NCBI GenBank assembly: GCA_942493235.1
Contig: OW818676.1
Coordinates: forward strand, 3,968,001-4,032,000
Reading direction: 5' to 3'
DNA length: 64,000 nt
From: ENR-C587 sp942493235
GTDB lineage: Bacteria; Bacteroidota; Ignavibacteria; Kapaibacteriales; UBA2268
Below, piece by piece: positions 54,365-62,550 of this stretch. The stretch's first letter is position 1. Every line of letters begins with the position of its first letter. The position numbers and the translations under genes are program-made. The notes beneath the pieces were generated by a model. That model did not search any database and was not told the DNA's origin. It saw only the letters and a list, made by a program, of their open reading frames with translations.

Positions 54365-57226
54365 TTATTCCTTAATAAAACTTCCGAAAGCTTTATTATC
54401 AAGATTTAGATAATAAGTACCTTTACTAAGATTCTTTATATCTAATTTAATATTATTCTGCATAGGATCAACAGTAACTTCAAATAATTTCTCTCCATTA
54501 AGATTGAATACTTCCAATATGCCGCTATTTACTAATTCATTATCGAATTCAATATAAACTTCGGATTTTGCCGGATTAGGATAAATATTTACATTACTAT
54601 ATTTGCTTACATTATCATTTACAGAAAGTATATTTCCGTATTCATCTTTTAGCATTTTAGCGAGACTATCTCTATTATTTGAATATCCGATTAATATATA
54701 AAATTTTTCTTGCTCTCCGGCTAAAACACTTTCATAAAGCATACCTATTGCCATAGCCATATCACCGGTTGTTGATGTTTGATATTCTTTACCGGAAATC
54801 ATTATATCAGACATTGAAGAAGCACTAAATAGGTTTTCAGTAAATCCTGCGGTTTGAGCTCTGGCAGATGGATTAGCTGTAAAAACTAATCCGCCGATAT
54901 ATACATTTTCGTCAACAGAGTAAACTATTTCGGCACTAATATTTTGCAAATATGGGTTAGCGTTTTCCGGTATAGCTTCACTAAAATATTCAGCTTTATT
55001 ATTAGTTGGCAAAGCTCCCATATCCCAATCAAAAATATAAGCTATCGAAGGTAGTCCAAGAGTATAAGCGGTTTTGTTAATGAAATCAACGTCAATCCGT
55101 AGCAAAGGCTTATTACCAATTAGAGTAAACTTAGATATTATATTATATCTCGGCTTATAATCAAATATAACAGACACTTCAGATACATTCGAGTCGGGTG
55201 AAATTAATTTTTTAATCGGTAAATAATCAGAACAGATCTCCCCATCATTAAATAAGCTTGTGCTTAAATCATAAGAATTTATTAACGAAACGAGACCACC
55301 TTTATAAAGCAAATCGTCCACACCTTTAACACTGAATCCCTGCCCTGCTGGAAAGTCTCTATTAGCAGAAGTTCCGAATAGCCCGTAATCACTTACTGAA
55401 AATATAACGCTATCGTTTTCAAACGTTGTTATATCATTTATATCGGTAAAAGGAATAATAAAGAAATCTTTAAATCCGTCTGTGGAACTTATATCTACTC
55501 TAAAGTAAGAGATGGTCGGCAAAGGAGCTACAATTCGGAATTCAAAACCATTTATCTCCAATTCATGATTTGAAGCGATATTTTGTAAAACTACTGTACT
55601 TTTTTCAATTTTAATTCCGGCATTATCTCCGTCAACAGACAATTTGAAAGTTAATTTATCGGCAGCACCAAGATAATTGTACGCATCAATATCAAAATTA
55701 ATAATTCCGGTGTAGTCTCTTAATCTTATATCGGTATTTCCTTGAGCATCACTATAATTGGGTTGTAGAGGTCTTATACTTGGTAAAGCAAACGGATCAC
55801 TAATAGATGCTTTTTCTATGTTAATTCTGCCGGGCAAATAGAATTTATGACCAATATTATTCGATACGCCGGATATGTCATCAGTGCAAATTCTTGCAAA
55901 TTCAATAGCCTGTATTGCATTAAGCTGTGGATATTTAGATCTAATCAACCCAACAAAGCCTGCGACCACAGGGCTTGCAAAAGAAGTACCGTTGGAAGTG
56001 TTCACATATCCTTGAGCAGCATTTTCTAATGAAGCATTTCCTTCTCCCGGAGCCATAACATCAGTCTGAGCACTAATTGTAGAGCTGTATAATATTTCAT
56101 CTTTATAATCTACTTCTCCGACACCAAGTACACCACGATAACCGGCAGGGTAACATACAGACCTAACAGTAACTGAACCTACAATGTTACCACTTGATGC
56201 TACTATTGAGACACCTGAAGAAATAGCATAATCAATTACGGATTGCTCAATCTCCGAATATGGCTTTTTCATGCCCCAACTGCAATTTAGAACGTCAAAT
56301 CCCATTTTTGCTGCGTAAATTATTGATTGGTAACCATAACGACCGTCATCATCTCCGCCAACAGTGATTTTCAACGGAAATATTTTGCATTTATATCCGA
56401 TACCTGCAATTCCTACGGCATTATTAGTAGTGGCTCCGATTATTCCGGCAACATGCATACCATGATAATGTAAACTTTTGACTTTGTAAGGTAGGTAGCC
56501 CTGCTCTGTAACTGCAAAATTGTAACCATTATAGTCATCAATATATCCGTTACCGTCGTCATCTAACCCATTAGCAGGGATTTCCCCTTGATTAATAGCT
56601 ATATTATCCTTAATGTCTTCATGAGTTATATCCATACCAGAGTCGCTGATGCCAATTACTATTGTGTCGGCACCTTCAAGACCATTCTGCCAAGCGGGTA
56701 ATGCTTTTATTCTCTGAAGCGTATTCTGCTCACCAAGCATAGGGTCGTTGGGGATACCCATCAATTTTTCAACAAAATACGGTTCTGCAATTTCCACATC
56801 GGAATTAGTTCTCAAAAGATATTGGCAGTATTCGGGTGGAGTCATCTCTTCGGTATATTGGATAATAAATGTTCTAAGAACTTTATTCTCAGTTTCCAGA
56901 AGAGCTTTTTCATTTACTTTCTTTTTAGAATCAACTCTTGCTTTTAATAAAGATTTATTATTTGTAAAACTTGATTGATATGGTAGCATCGGGAATATTT
57001 TCGTCCCGGAAACCGAATTTGATTGTAATGAATTATTCGGGATATTAGAATAATTATAGCCTACTTTATAACGTACTCTAACGGTTTTATCTAAAATCAT
57101 GTAACTTTCGTTTTTTATACGAAGCTCAGTTAATTTGGCAGATAATTCTTGAGCACAAAGGTTTATTTCAGTTAAACCTAATGAAATTAATAGGGCTAAT
57201 GTAAAAAGAGTATTTTTCGTTTTCAT
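54365..57226 (-). CDS. Secreted subtilisin-like (S8) serine protease with T9SS sorting domain
   Basis: 953 aa from the ATG at 57226, which opens the signal peptide MKTKNTLFTLALLISLGL; a further ATG 57 bp upstream is less fitting. A propeptide-like region (about 30-150) precedes the catalytic domain: Asp in GISDSGMDITHED (about 193), His in HYHGMHVAG (about 255) and Ser in NGTSFASPVVAG (about 414). Residues 480-870 are beta-rich. A Por sorting tail (VNIYPNPAKSEVYIEF, about 875-953) directs type IX secretion. Probably a surface or secreted endopeptidase. Confidence 0.9.
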   Translation of the reverse strand: MKTKNTLFTLALLISLGLTEINLCAQELSAKLTELRIKNESYMILDKTVRVRYKVGYNYSNIPNNSLQSNSVSGTKIFPMLPYQSSFTNNKSLLKARVDSKKKVNEKALLETENKVLRTFIIQYTEEMTPPEYCQYLLRTNSDVEIAEPYFVEKLMGIPNDPMLGEQNTLQRIKALPAWQNGLEGADTIVIGISDSGMDITHEDIKDNIAINQGEIPANGLDDDGNGYIDDYNGYNFAVTEQGYLPYKVKSLHYHGMHVAGIIGATTNNAVGIAGIGYKCKIFPLKITVGGDDDGRYGYQSIIYAAKMGFDVLNCSWGMKKPYSEIEQSVIDYAISSGVSIVASSGNIVGSVTVRSVCYPAGYRGVLGVGEVDYKDEILYSSTISAQTDVMAPGEGNASLENAAQGYVNTSNGTSFASPVVAGFVGLIRSKYPQLNAIQAIEFARICTDDISGVSNNIGHKFYLPGRINIEKASISDPFALPSIRPLQPNYSDAQGNTDIRLRDYTGIINFDIDAYNYLGAADKLTFKLSVDGDNAGIKIEKSTVVLQNIASNHELEINGFEFRIVAPLPTISYFRVDISSTDGFKDFFIIPFTDINDITTFENDSVIFSVSDYGLFGTSANRDFPAGQGFSVKGVDDLLYKGGLVSLINSYDLSTSLFNDGEICSDYLPIKKLISPDSNVSEVSVIFDYKPRYNIISKFTLIGNKPLLRIDVDFINKTAYTLGLPSIAYIFDWDMGALPTNNKAEYFSEAIPENANPYLQNISAEIVYSVDENVYIGGLVFTANPSARAQTAGFTENLFSASSMSDIMISGKEYQTSTTGDMAMAIGMLYESVLAGEQEKFYILIGYSNNRDSLAKMLKDEYGNILSVNDNVSKYSNVNIYPNPAKSEVYIEFDNELVNSGILEVFNLNGEKLFEVTVDPMQNNIKLDIKNLSKGTYYLNLDNKAFGSFIKE

Positions 57227-57459
57227 ATCTAAAACAACATTATTGAATAATAAATCTGTTTTATATATAACGTTTAAAGGCATAATTATTTTATACTGTT
57301 AATATTATTTTGCTTAATACTTATTTTTTGATATTTTTGTCTAATTGTAAATGTTGCAAATTAGATTTTTATATCAATTATCAACAGCTTACAATTTAAT
57401 TTTAAGTATTTCAATAGCAATATTAATAGTTAGTTCTCAATCAACAGAAATAATTTAAA

Positions 57460-59268
57460 ATGGAAAATACATCAAAAGGTAAAGAATTTTTAGTAACAGC
57501 CAGAAAATGGCGACCTTTAAGGTTTAAAGATGTTGTCGGGCAGCAGCATATCAGCATTACTTTACAAAATGCCGTTAGCAGTGAGCGAATTCATCACGCT
57601 TATTTATTTAGTGGTCCTCGGGGCGTTGGCAAAACAACCACAGCCAGAATCTTAGCTCGATCAATAAATTGCACTAATCCGAATCCTGTTGACCACGAAC
57701 CATGCAATGTATGTGAATCATGCAGAGCTATAATCGAAGGGCGTTCGCTTGATGTAATTGAAATCGACGGAGCTTCTAATAACTCAGTTGACGACATTCG
57801 CAAGCTTCGCGAGAACTCAAGATATTTACCGGCAAACGGCAAATATAAAATGTATATAATCGATGAGGTTCACATGCTTTCAACTTCAGCATTTAATGCT
57901 CTGTTGAAAACACTCGAAGAGCCACCTCCGCATTTGCTCTTTGTATTTGCAACTACCGAGCCTCATAAAGTATTACCTACTATTCTAAGCCGATGCCAAC
58001 GCTTTGAATTTAAGCGTATGGAAATCGATGATATGGTCTCCCAATTAAGACTAATTTCCGACAAAGAAGGAATTATTATTGATGATAATTGCCTTATAAC
58101 TATCGCTAAAAAAGGCGATGGCTCAATGCGTGATTCTCAAAGCATTTTTGACCAAGTAATTGCTTTCTGTGGCAATGAAGTAGATTATTCCAAAATGGCT
58201 GATGCATTGCACTTGGTTGACCAAGAATTTTTCTTTAGAATTACAAAAGATATTATTGATAAAAATCTTACCGATATATTTGTTTTGACAAAAGAAATTT
58301 TATCGAAAGGATATGACTTACAGGAGTGTATCGAGGGTCTGCTCGAGCATTTAAGAAATGTTCTCGCTGTTAAAGTAACCGATAGGACTGATTTAATCGA
58401 AACTTCTAAAGATATGATTGCCAGATATAAAGATGAAGCCGGAAATTTCTCTAAGCCTGATCTATTAAGACTACTGACTATAGCAAGTACTACAGACCAT
58501 GCTCTTCGCTATGCTCCGCAACCAAGAATTAAATTCGAAATGGCTCTGATTCAAATGGCTTCTTTAGATAATACTTTAGAAATTAATGAGCTGTTAGCCG
58601 CATTAGAAGCATTAAAAAAAAACTCTAATTTTAACTTAGCTAATTCGGCAACTATTAATAGCAGTAATAATATTGAGCAAAATACTCAAGTAGTAGTTGA
58701 TGAAAAACCGCAGACTTTAGTTTCGATTGTCGAAGTGCCTACTCCGATAGCCGAATCTATACCCAATAATAATATAGCACTAACAGCGAATATTCTTGAA
58801 AATAAATGGAAATTATTTCTTGATAAATATGCTAATTCAGGCTCCGGTCTATCAAATTTAAAGCAAACCGAAGAATTTATGTTTAAATTCTTTGACTCTG
58901 AAATAATTATTTATTCTAAGAGCAGTTTTATTACCGATGATTTAAATTCAAAGAAAAGGGAGCTGGGAGAATATCTGGAGCTTTTCTACGGCAATCCTAT
59001 AAAATTCAAGATATTAACTTATAGTACCGACTCTAAGTACAACTCTGAAAATGAAGAAATAAAAGTAATTGATGAGCTCTCGGTAGATGACGATACCGAT
59101 GAATATTCCGATGAAGAAATAAATTCTCCTGTAGATATTATAATACAAAACAAGCAAAAGGAGATTGATTCGTCTCAAGCCGTTGAGCATAATGAAAATC
59201 AAGAGATTGATTTGTCGCCGCTTGAAGATAAATTAGTAAAGCTCTTCGGAGCAACACCAATTATGTAG
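57460..59268 (+). CDS. dnaX: DNA polymerase III subunits gamma/tau
   Basis: 602 aa. AAA+ clamp-loader domains: KWRPLRFKDVVGQQHI (about 17-32), Walker A GPRGVGKTT (about 49-57), a zinc module (Cys near 71, 80, 83, 86 in CTNPNPVDHEPCNVCESC), Walker B YIIDEVHML (about 128-136), sensor FATTEPHK and LSRCQRFEF. Domain III ends near residue 384; a 200-residue tau-like tail follows with an acidic C-terminus. A run of nine A (58614-58622) at the end of domain III could give a short gamma form. First gene of a + strand cluster with bcp and tatD. Confidence 0.93.
   Translation: MENTSKGKEFLVTARKWRPLRFKDVVGQQHISITLQNAVSSERIHHAYLFSGPRGVGKTTTARILARSINCTNPNPVDHEPCNVCESCRAIIEGRSLDVIEIDGASNNSVDDIRKLRENSRYLPANGKYKMYIIDEVHMLSTSAFNALLKTLEEPPPHLLFVFATTEPHKVLPTILSRCQRFEFKRMEIDDMVSQLRLISDKEGIIIDDNCLITIAKKGDGSMRDSQSIFDQVIAFCGNEVDYSKMADALHLVDQEFFFRITKDIIDKNLTDIFVLTKEILSKGYDLQECIEGLLEHLRNVLAVKVTDRTDLIETSKDMIARYKDEAGNFSKPDLLRLLTIASTTDHALRYAPQPRIKFEMALIQMASLDNTLEINELLAALEALKKNSNFNLANSATINSSNNIEQNTQVVVDEKPQTLVSIVEVPTPIAESIPNNNIALTANILENKWKLFLDKYANSGSGLSNLKQTEEFMFKFFDSEIIIYSKSSFITDDLNSKKRELGEYLELFYGNPIKFKILTYSTDSKYNSENEEIKVIDELSVDDDTDEYSDEEINSPVDIIIQNKQKEIDSSQAVEHNENQEIDLSPLEDKLVKLFGATPIM
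58614..58622 (+). promoter_or_regulatory. A9 slippage/frameshift site in dnaX
   Basis: The frame reads TTA AAA AAA AAC TCT (codons 385-389). One extra A gives TTA AAA AAA AAA CTC TAA, ending at 389 aa; one A fewer gives stop after 392 aa. Both shortened products would keep domains I-III. T. thermophilus dnaX makes gamma by transcriptional slippage on nine A. Confidence 0.55.
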
Positions 59269-59313
59269 GATTCTTTGAATAATTAAATGTATAATTATTA
59301 TTGAGAAAATTTT

Positions 59314-59787
59314 ATGAATTTATGTATAGAACAGATTGCACCAGATTTTAAAGCAATTACCGATGATAACACTGAAATCACACTTTCTCAATTTAAAGAC
59401 AAATGGATAGTTCTCTATTTTTATCCAAAAGATAATACATCAGGTTGTACTATAGAAGCTTGTGCTTTCAGAGATAATTACGAGAGATTAAGCCAACTGA
59501 ATGCCGAAATTATTGGTATCAGCCCAGACAGCCCTAAATCTCATGCTAATTTTAAAACAAAATTTGACCTAAATTTCAAGCTTGTCAGCGATGAAACAAA
59601 AGAAATCTGCCAAAAATACGAAGTTTGGGTAGAGAAAAGCATGTACGGCAGGAAGTATATGGGAGTAGAAAGAACTACTTTCATTATAGCTCCCGATGGC
59701 ATAATCAAGTACATATTTAATAAAGTAAAAGTGGACAAACATATAGACCAAGTAATCGAAAAAGTATCAGAACTGCAAGGCAATTAA
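59314..59787 (+). CDS. bcp: Thioredoxin-dependent peroxiredoxin Bcp
   Basis: 157 aa. The peroxidatic Cys45 and resolving Cys50 sit in TSGCTIEAC, the typical Bcp spacing of five; YFYPKDNTSG precedes and ERTTFIIAPDG follows. It reduces H2O2 and lipid peroxides in the cytosol using thioredoxin. It begins 45 bp after dnaX and ends 5 bp before the tatD gene, so it is likely co-transcribed. Confidence 0.92.
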   Translation: MNLCIEQIAPDFKAITDDNTEITLSQFKDKWIVLYFYPKDNTSGCTIEACAFRDNYERLSQLNAEIIGISPDSPKSHANFKTKFDLNFKLVSDETKEICQKYEVWVEKSMYGRKYMGVERTTFIIAPDGIIKYIFNKVKVDKHIDQVIEKVSELQGN

Positions 59788-59792
59788 TTCTA

Positions 59793-61250
59793 ATGATAGA
59801 TACACATGCCCATTTGGATTCATCGCAATATGAAAATGACTACGAACATGTTATTGAATCTGCTTTTAATGACGGTGTAACGGCTATAATCATGCCGGCA
59901 GTAGAGCCCGAAGGTTTTGAGAAAATTAAGACAATCAGTCAATCACATAGTAATATTTATGCTGCTTATGGAATTCATCCTCACGACGCTCTTAAATATA
60001 ATTCAGATAGCAAAGAATTAATACTTCGCTACCTTAATGAGAAAAATGCCGTAGCAGTTGGCGAAATCGGGTTAGACTATTTCTATGATTTCTGCCCCAA
60101 AGATATTCAGCAGTCAGCGTTTCGCTCTCAGATACAAATCGCACTCGAAAATCAATTACCGATGATAATTCATAATCGTCAAGCCGATGATGATATTATC
60201 AATATATTAGATGAAGAGCATAAAACAGAACCCGTCAATGCGGTACTTCATTGCTTTTCAAGCAGTCCCGAAATAGCTCTCAAAGCTATTGAAATGGGTA
60301 TGCACATCTCTTTTACCGGAAATATTACTTTTAAAAAGACCGATTTAGATGCGGTAGTCGAATGTGTCCCGCTTAATAGAATTATGCTTGAGACAGATTC
60401 GCCATATATGGCTCCTGTCCCTTATAGAGGTAAAAGAAATAATCCTGCATATATCAAACTCGTGGCACAAAAAATTTCTGAAATAAAAAAATTAACAATA
60501 GAAGAGGTAATCTCGATGACAACTCAAACTGCAAAAACTTTTTTTAAGTTATCTTTATTTTTATTTTTGCTATTAGCATCAGTGAACGCATCATATAGCC
60601 AAGGAAAAGCAAGAGTAATTGACAGAGAAGAATTCGAAGAAGAAGAAATTGTTGAAAAACCGAAATTTGAAAGAGCATTTTTCGGAATTGGCGGTTATAT
60701 TGCCACTAATACAATAGTTGAAACATATAAAAAACCTAATGGCGACCAAGAAATATCTTATGACGGTATTTTTACTCCCGGACTTGTACTATCCATAAGC
60801 CCCATTGATTTCATGTTTGCAACCATTAGCTACAGCTATTCCAAAAATACAAAGATTTCAGAAGAGAATAAGTTTTTAGTCGGACCTACTATTCACAATG
60901 TATTACAGTTAAATACTCACTGGATACCTAATCCGGGCAAAAGAATCAACTTTTTCGGTACTTTAGGTATTACTACTATTTTCAATACTATTAATCAAGG
61001 TAGAAAATTAGAGAAGAACACAACGGATATAGGGCTGTCAGTCGGCTTAGGTGCTATTGGCAATATTGAAATTAAAAGTATTGGTCTATTCAATATATTT
61101 GCAGAATGGAGACTACTTTTCCCATTTCAAGAATCGGCAGCATACCTATTAAATGACGCTGAGCTGGTAGAATACAATATGACCAAGTATTTCTCTATGC
61201 CGAAAATCGGAATTATTTTCTATCCGGAATTCTTAAAAAACTTATGGTAG
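59793..61250 (+). CDS. TatD-family nuclease in frame with an outer-membrane beta-barrel protein
   Basis: 485 codons without a stop. Residues 1-250 are a complete TatD metal-dependent DNase: IDTHAHLD, AVGEIGLDYFYDF, NAVLHCFSSS, METDSPYMAP-like ETDSPYMAPVPYRGKRNNP, ending QTAKTFF where TatD normally ends. Directly after come KLSLFLFLLLASVNASYSQ (a signal peptide) and a 190-residue barrel (FFGIGGYIATNTI, MFATISYSYSKN, FAEWRLLFPF). An internal ATG at 60516 (Met242) with GAAGAGG 9 nt upstream would give a free 244-aa exported protein. Two overlapping in-frame genes are more likely than a working fusion. Confidence 0.75.
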   Translation: MIDTHAHLDSSQYENDYEHVIESAFNDGVTAIIMPAVEPEGFEKIKTISQSHSNIYAAYGIHPHDALKYNSDSKELILRYLNEKNAVAVGEIGLDYFYDFCPKDIQQSAFRSQIQIALENQLPMIIHNRQADDDIINILDEEHKTEPVNAVLHCFSSSPEIALKAIEMGMHISFTGNITFKKTDLDAVVECVPLNRIMLETDSPYMAPVPYRGKRNNPAYIKLVAQKISEIKKLTIEEVISMTTQTAKTFFKLSLFLFLLLASVNASYSQGKARVIDREEFEEEEIVEKPKFERAFFGIGGYIATNTIVETYKKPNGDQEISYDGIFTPGLVLSISPIDFMFATISYSYSKNTKISEENKFLVGPTIHNVLQLNTHWIPNPGKRINFFGTLGITTIFNTINQGRKLEKNTTDIGLSVGLGAIGNIEIKSIGLFNIFAEWRLLFPFQESAAYLLNDAELVEYNMTKYFSMPKIGIIFYPEFLKNLW

Positions 61251-61335
61251 AGCTTTAAGAAATAATAAATGTTAAAATTTGATTAGAAATTTAAATTTAG
61301 TCTATTACCTTATTTTTAATTAGTATAGTAACAAT

Positions 61336-61956
61336 ATGATAAAAATAGTAGATAATTCGATAGTCAAACATTTCTTAACAATATTAAGAGATAAAAACAC
61401 GCCTACTCCACAGTTTAGAGATGCGGTTAATATTATCAGTACTTGCTTAGCAGTGGAAGCTTCCAAATCATTAGCTACCGATAGCTTAATTGTAGAGACT
61501 CCCTTAGAAGCTACTTCAGGCTATAGAATAAGTAGTAGAATTATTCTATTCCCTGTATTGAGAGCCGGGCTTGGAATGCTGAATTCATTTCTGGGAATTA
61601 TGCCTATGGCTATAGTAGGCTACCATGGGCTAAAAAGAAGTATAGTCAATCATACCGACATTGAAGAGTATTATTATTCCGTACCGGACTTTAGACCTTC
61701 AGACAGAATTATGCTATTAGACCCGATGATTGCTACCGGCAATTCGATATGTACTTCATTGAATAGTCTTCAATTGTCCGGAGCCGAGCACATCAGTATT
61801 TGTTCATTGATTTCTGCTCCTATCGGTATAGAAAAAATATTGACCGACTTCCCCAACGTAGAAATTTTTACATGCTCTTTAGATAAAGGTCTCAATGATA
61901 AAAATTATATTCTGCCAGGTCTCGGAGATGCCGGAGATAGAATAAACGGTTGTTAG
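61336..61956 (+). CDS. upp: Uracil phosphoribosyltransferase
   Basis: 206 aa, normal length. FPVLRAGLGML (about 75-85), the PRPP loop MLLDPMIATGNS (about 135-146) and the uracil-binding end YILPGLGDAGDRINGC are all present; the usual last residue T/T of GDAGDRxFGT is replaced. It salvages uracil with PRPP to UMP in the cytosol. Monocistronic. Confidence 0.93.
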   Translation: MIKIVDNSIVKHFLTILRDKNTPTPQFRDAVNIISTCLAVEASKSLATDSLIVETPLEATSGYRISSRIILFPVLRAGLGMLNSFLGIMPMAIVGYHGLKRSIVNHTDIEEYYYSVPDFRPSDRIMLLDPMIATGNSICTSLNSLQLSGAEHISICSLISAPIGIEKILTDFPNVEIFTCSLDKGLNDKNYILPGLGDAGDRINGC

Positions 61957-62269
61957 TTAATAGGGTCTGATTAGCTTATTATTTAAAAGTATATTTAATC
62001 TCTTTTTCTGTTTGAAATTATACAATTGATGTCTCGTCTATCGAGGTTGTCCAGAATTTTGTCATTCTGAACGAAGTGAAGAATCCAGAAAAAGCTAACT
62101 TGTTTATAATACTGGATTCTTCGTTACACTCAGAATGACGATTTGCCAATATTATTACTTTTTAGACAACCACTTGAAATTAAATATTAAATTTTAAGTG
62201 GGAATTGATTTAAGCTATTTATCTTAGGATTTTTCCTTGCTTATTTTTAGAAATGATAATTTATAACTT
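61957..62269. other. Intergenic region with MITE-like copy 4
   Basis: No gene seen. Apart from the repeat at 62043-62172 the sequence is plain AT-rich DNA leading to the acylphosphatase gene. Confidence 0.65.
62043..62172 (-). mobile_element. MITE-like repeat, copy 4 (inverted)
   Basis: GAGGTTGTCCAGAATTTTG end, GTCATTCTGAACGAAGTG, AAGAATCCAG...CTGGATTCTT stem, CACTCAGAATGACGATTTG and an inverted end TTTTTAGACAACCAC. Very close to copy 3. Confidence 0.75.
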
Positions 62270-62542
62270 ATGAAACAAATAGTTACTTATATTGTTACAG
62301 GCAGGGTACAGGGCGTAGGCTATCGTTACTTTGTCCGTGAGCAAGCAAGAATTATAGGCATCTGCGGATATACTAAAAATTTAAATGACGGCAGCGTAAA
62401 AGTATGCTGTGAGTTAGAAACCGAGCAAATCCAGCTGTTTAGAGATGTATTATTTCATAATTGCTCAAGAGCAAGCGTAGATAATATAACTTTTACTATT
62501 GAATCCGATTCGTCAGATTTTTTTGATTTTAATATATATTAA
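62270..62542 (+). CDS. acyP: Acylphosphatase
   Basis: 90 aa. The phosphate-binding loop GRVQGVGYRYF carries the catalytic Arg19, and CGYTKNLNDGSV the catalytic Asn37. It hydrolyses acyl phosphates in the cytosol. It ends 8 bp before the start of the patatin-like gene, so the two may be co-transcribed. Confidence 0.93.
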   Translation: MKQIVTYIVTGRVQGVGYRYFVREQARIIGICGYTKNLNDGSVKVCCELETEQIQLFRDVLFHNCSRASVDNITFTIESDSSDFFDFNIY

Positions 62543-62550
62543 GTAATTAT

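Noticed and set aside
59793..61250. Genuine bifunctional TatD-barrel enzyme
   Set aside because: The signal peptide in the middle makes a single functional chain unlikely; overlapping in-frame genes or a sequence error explain it better.
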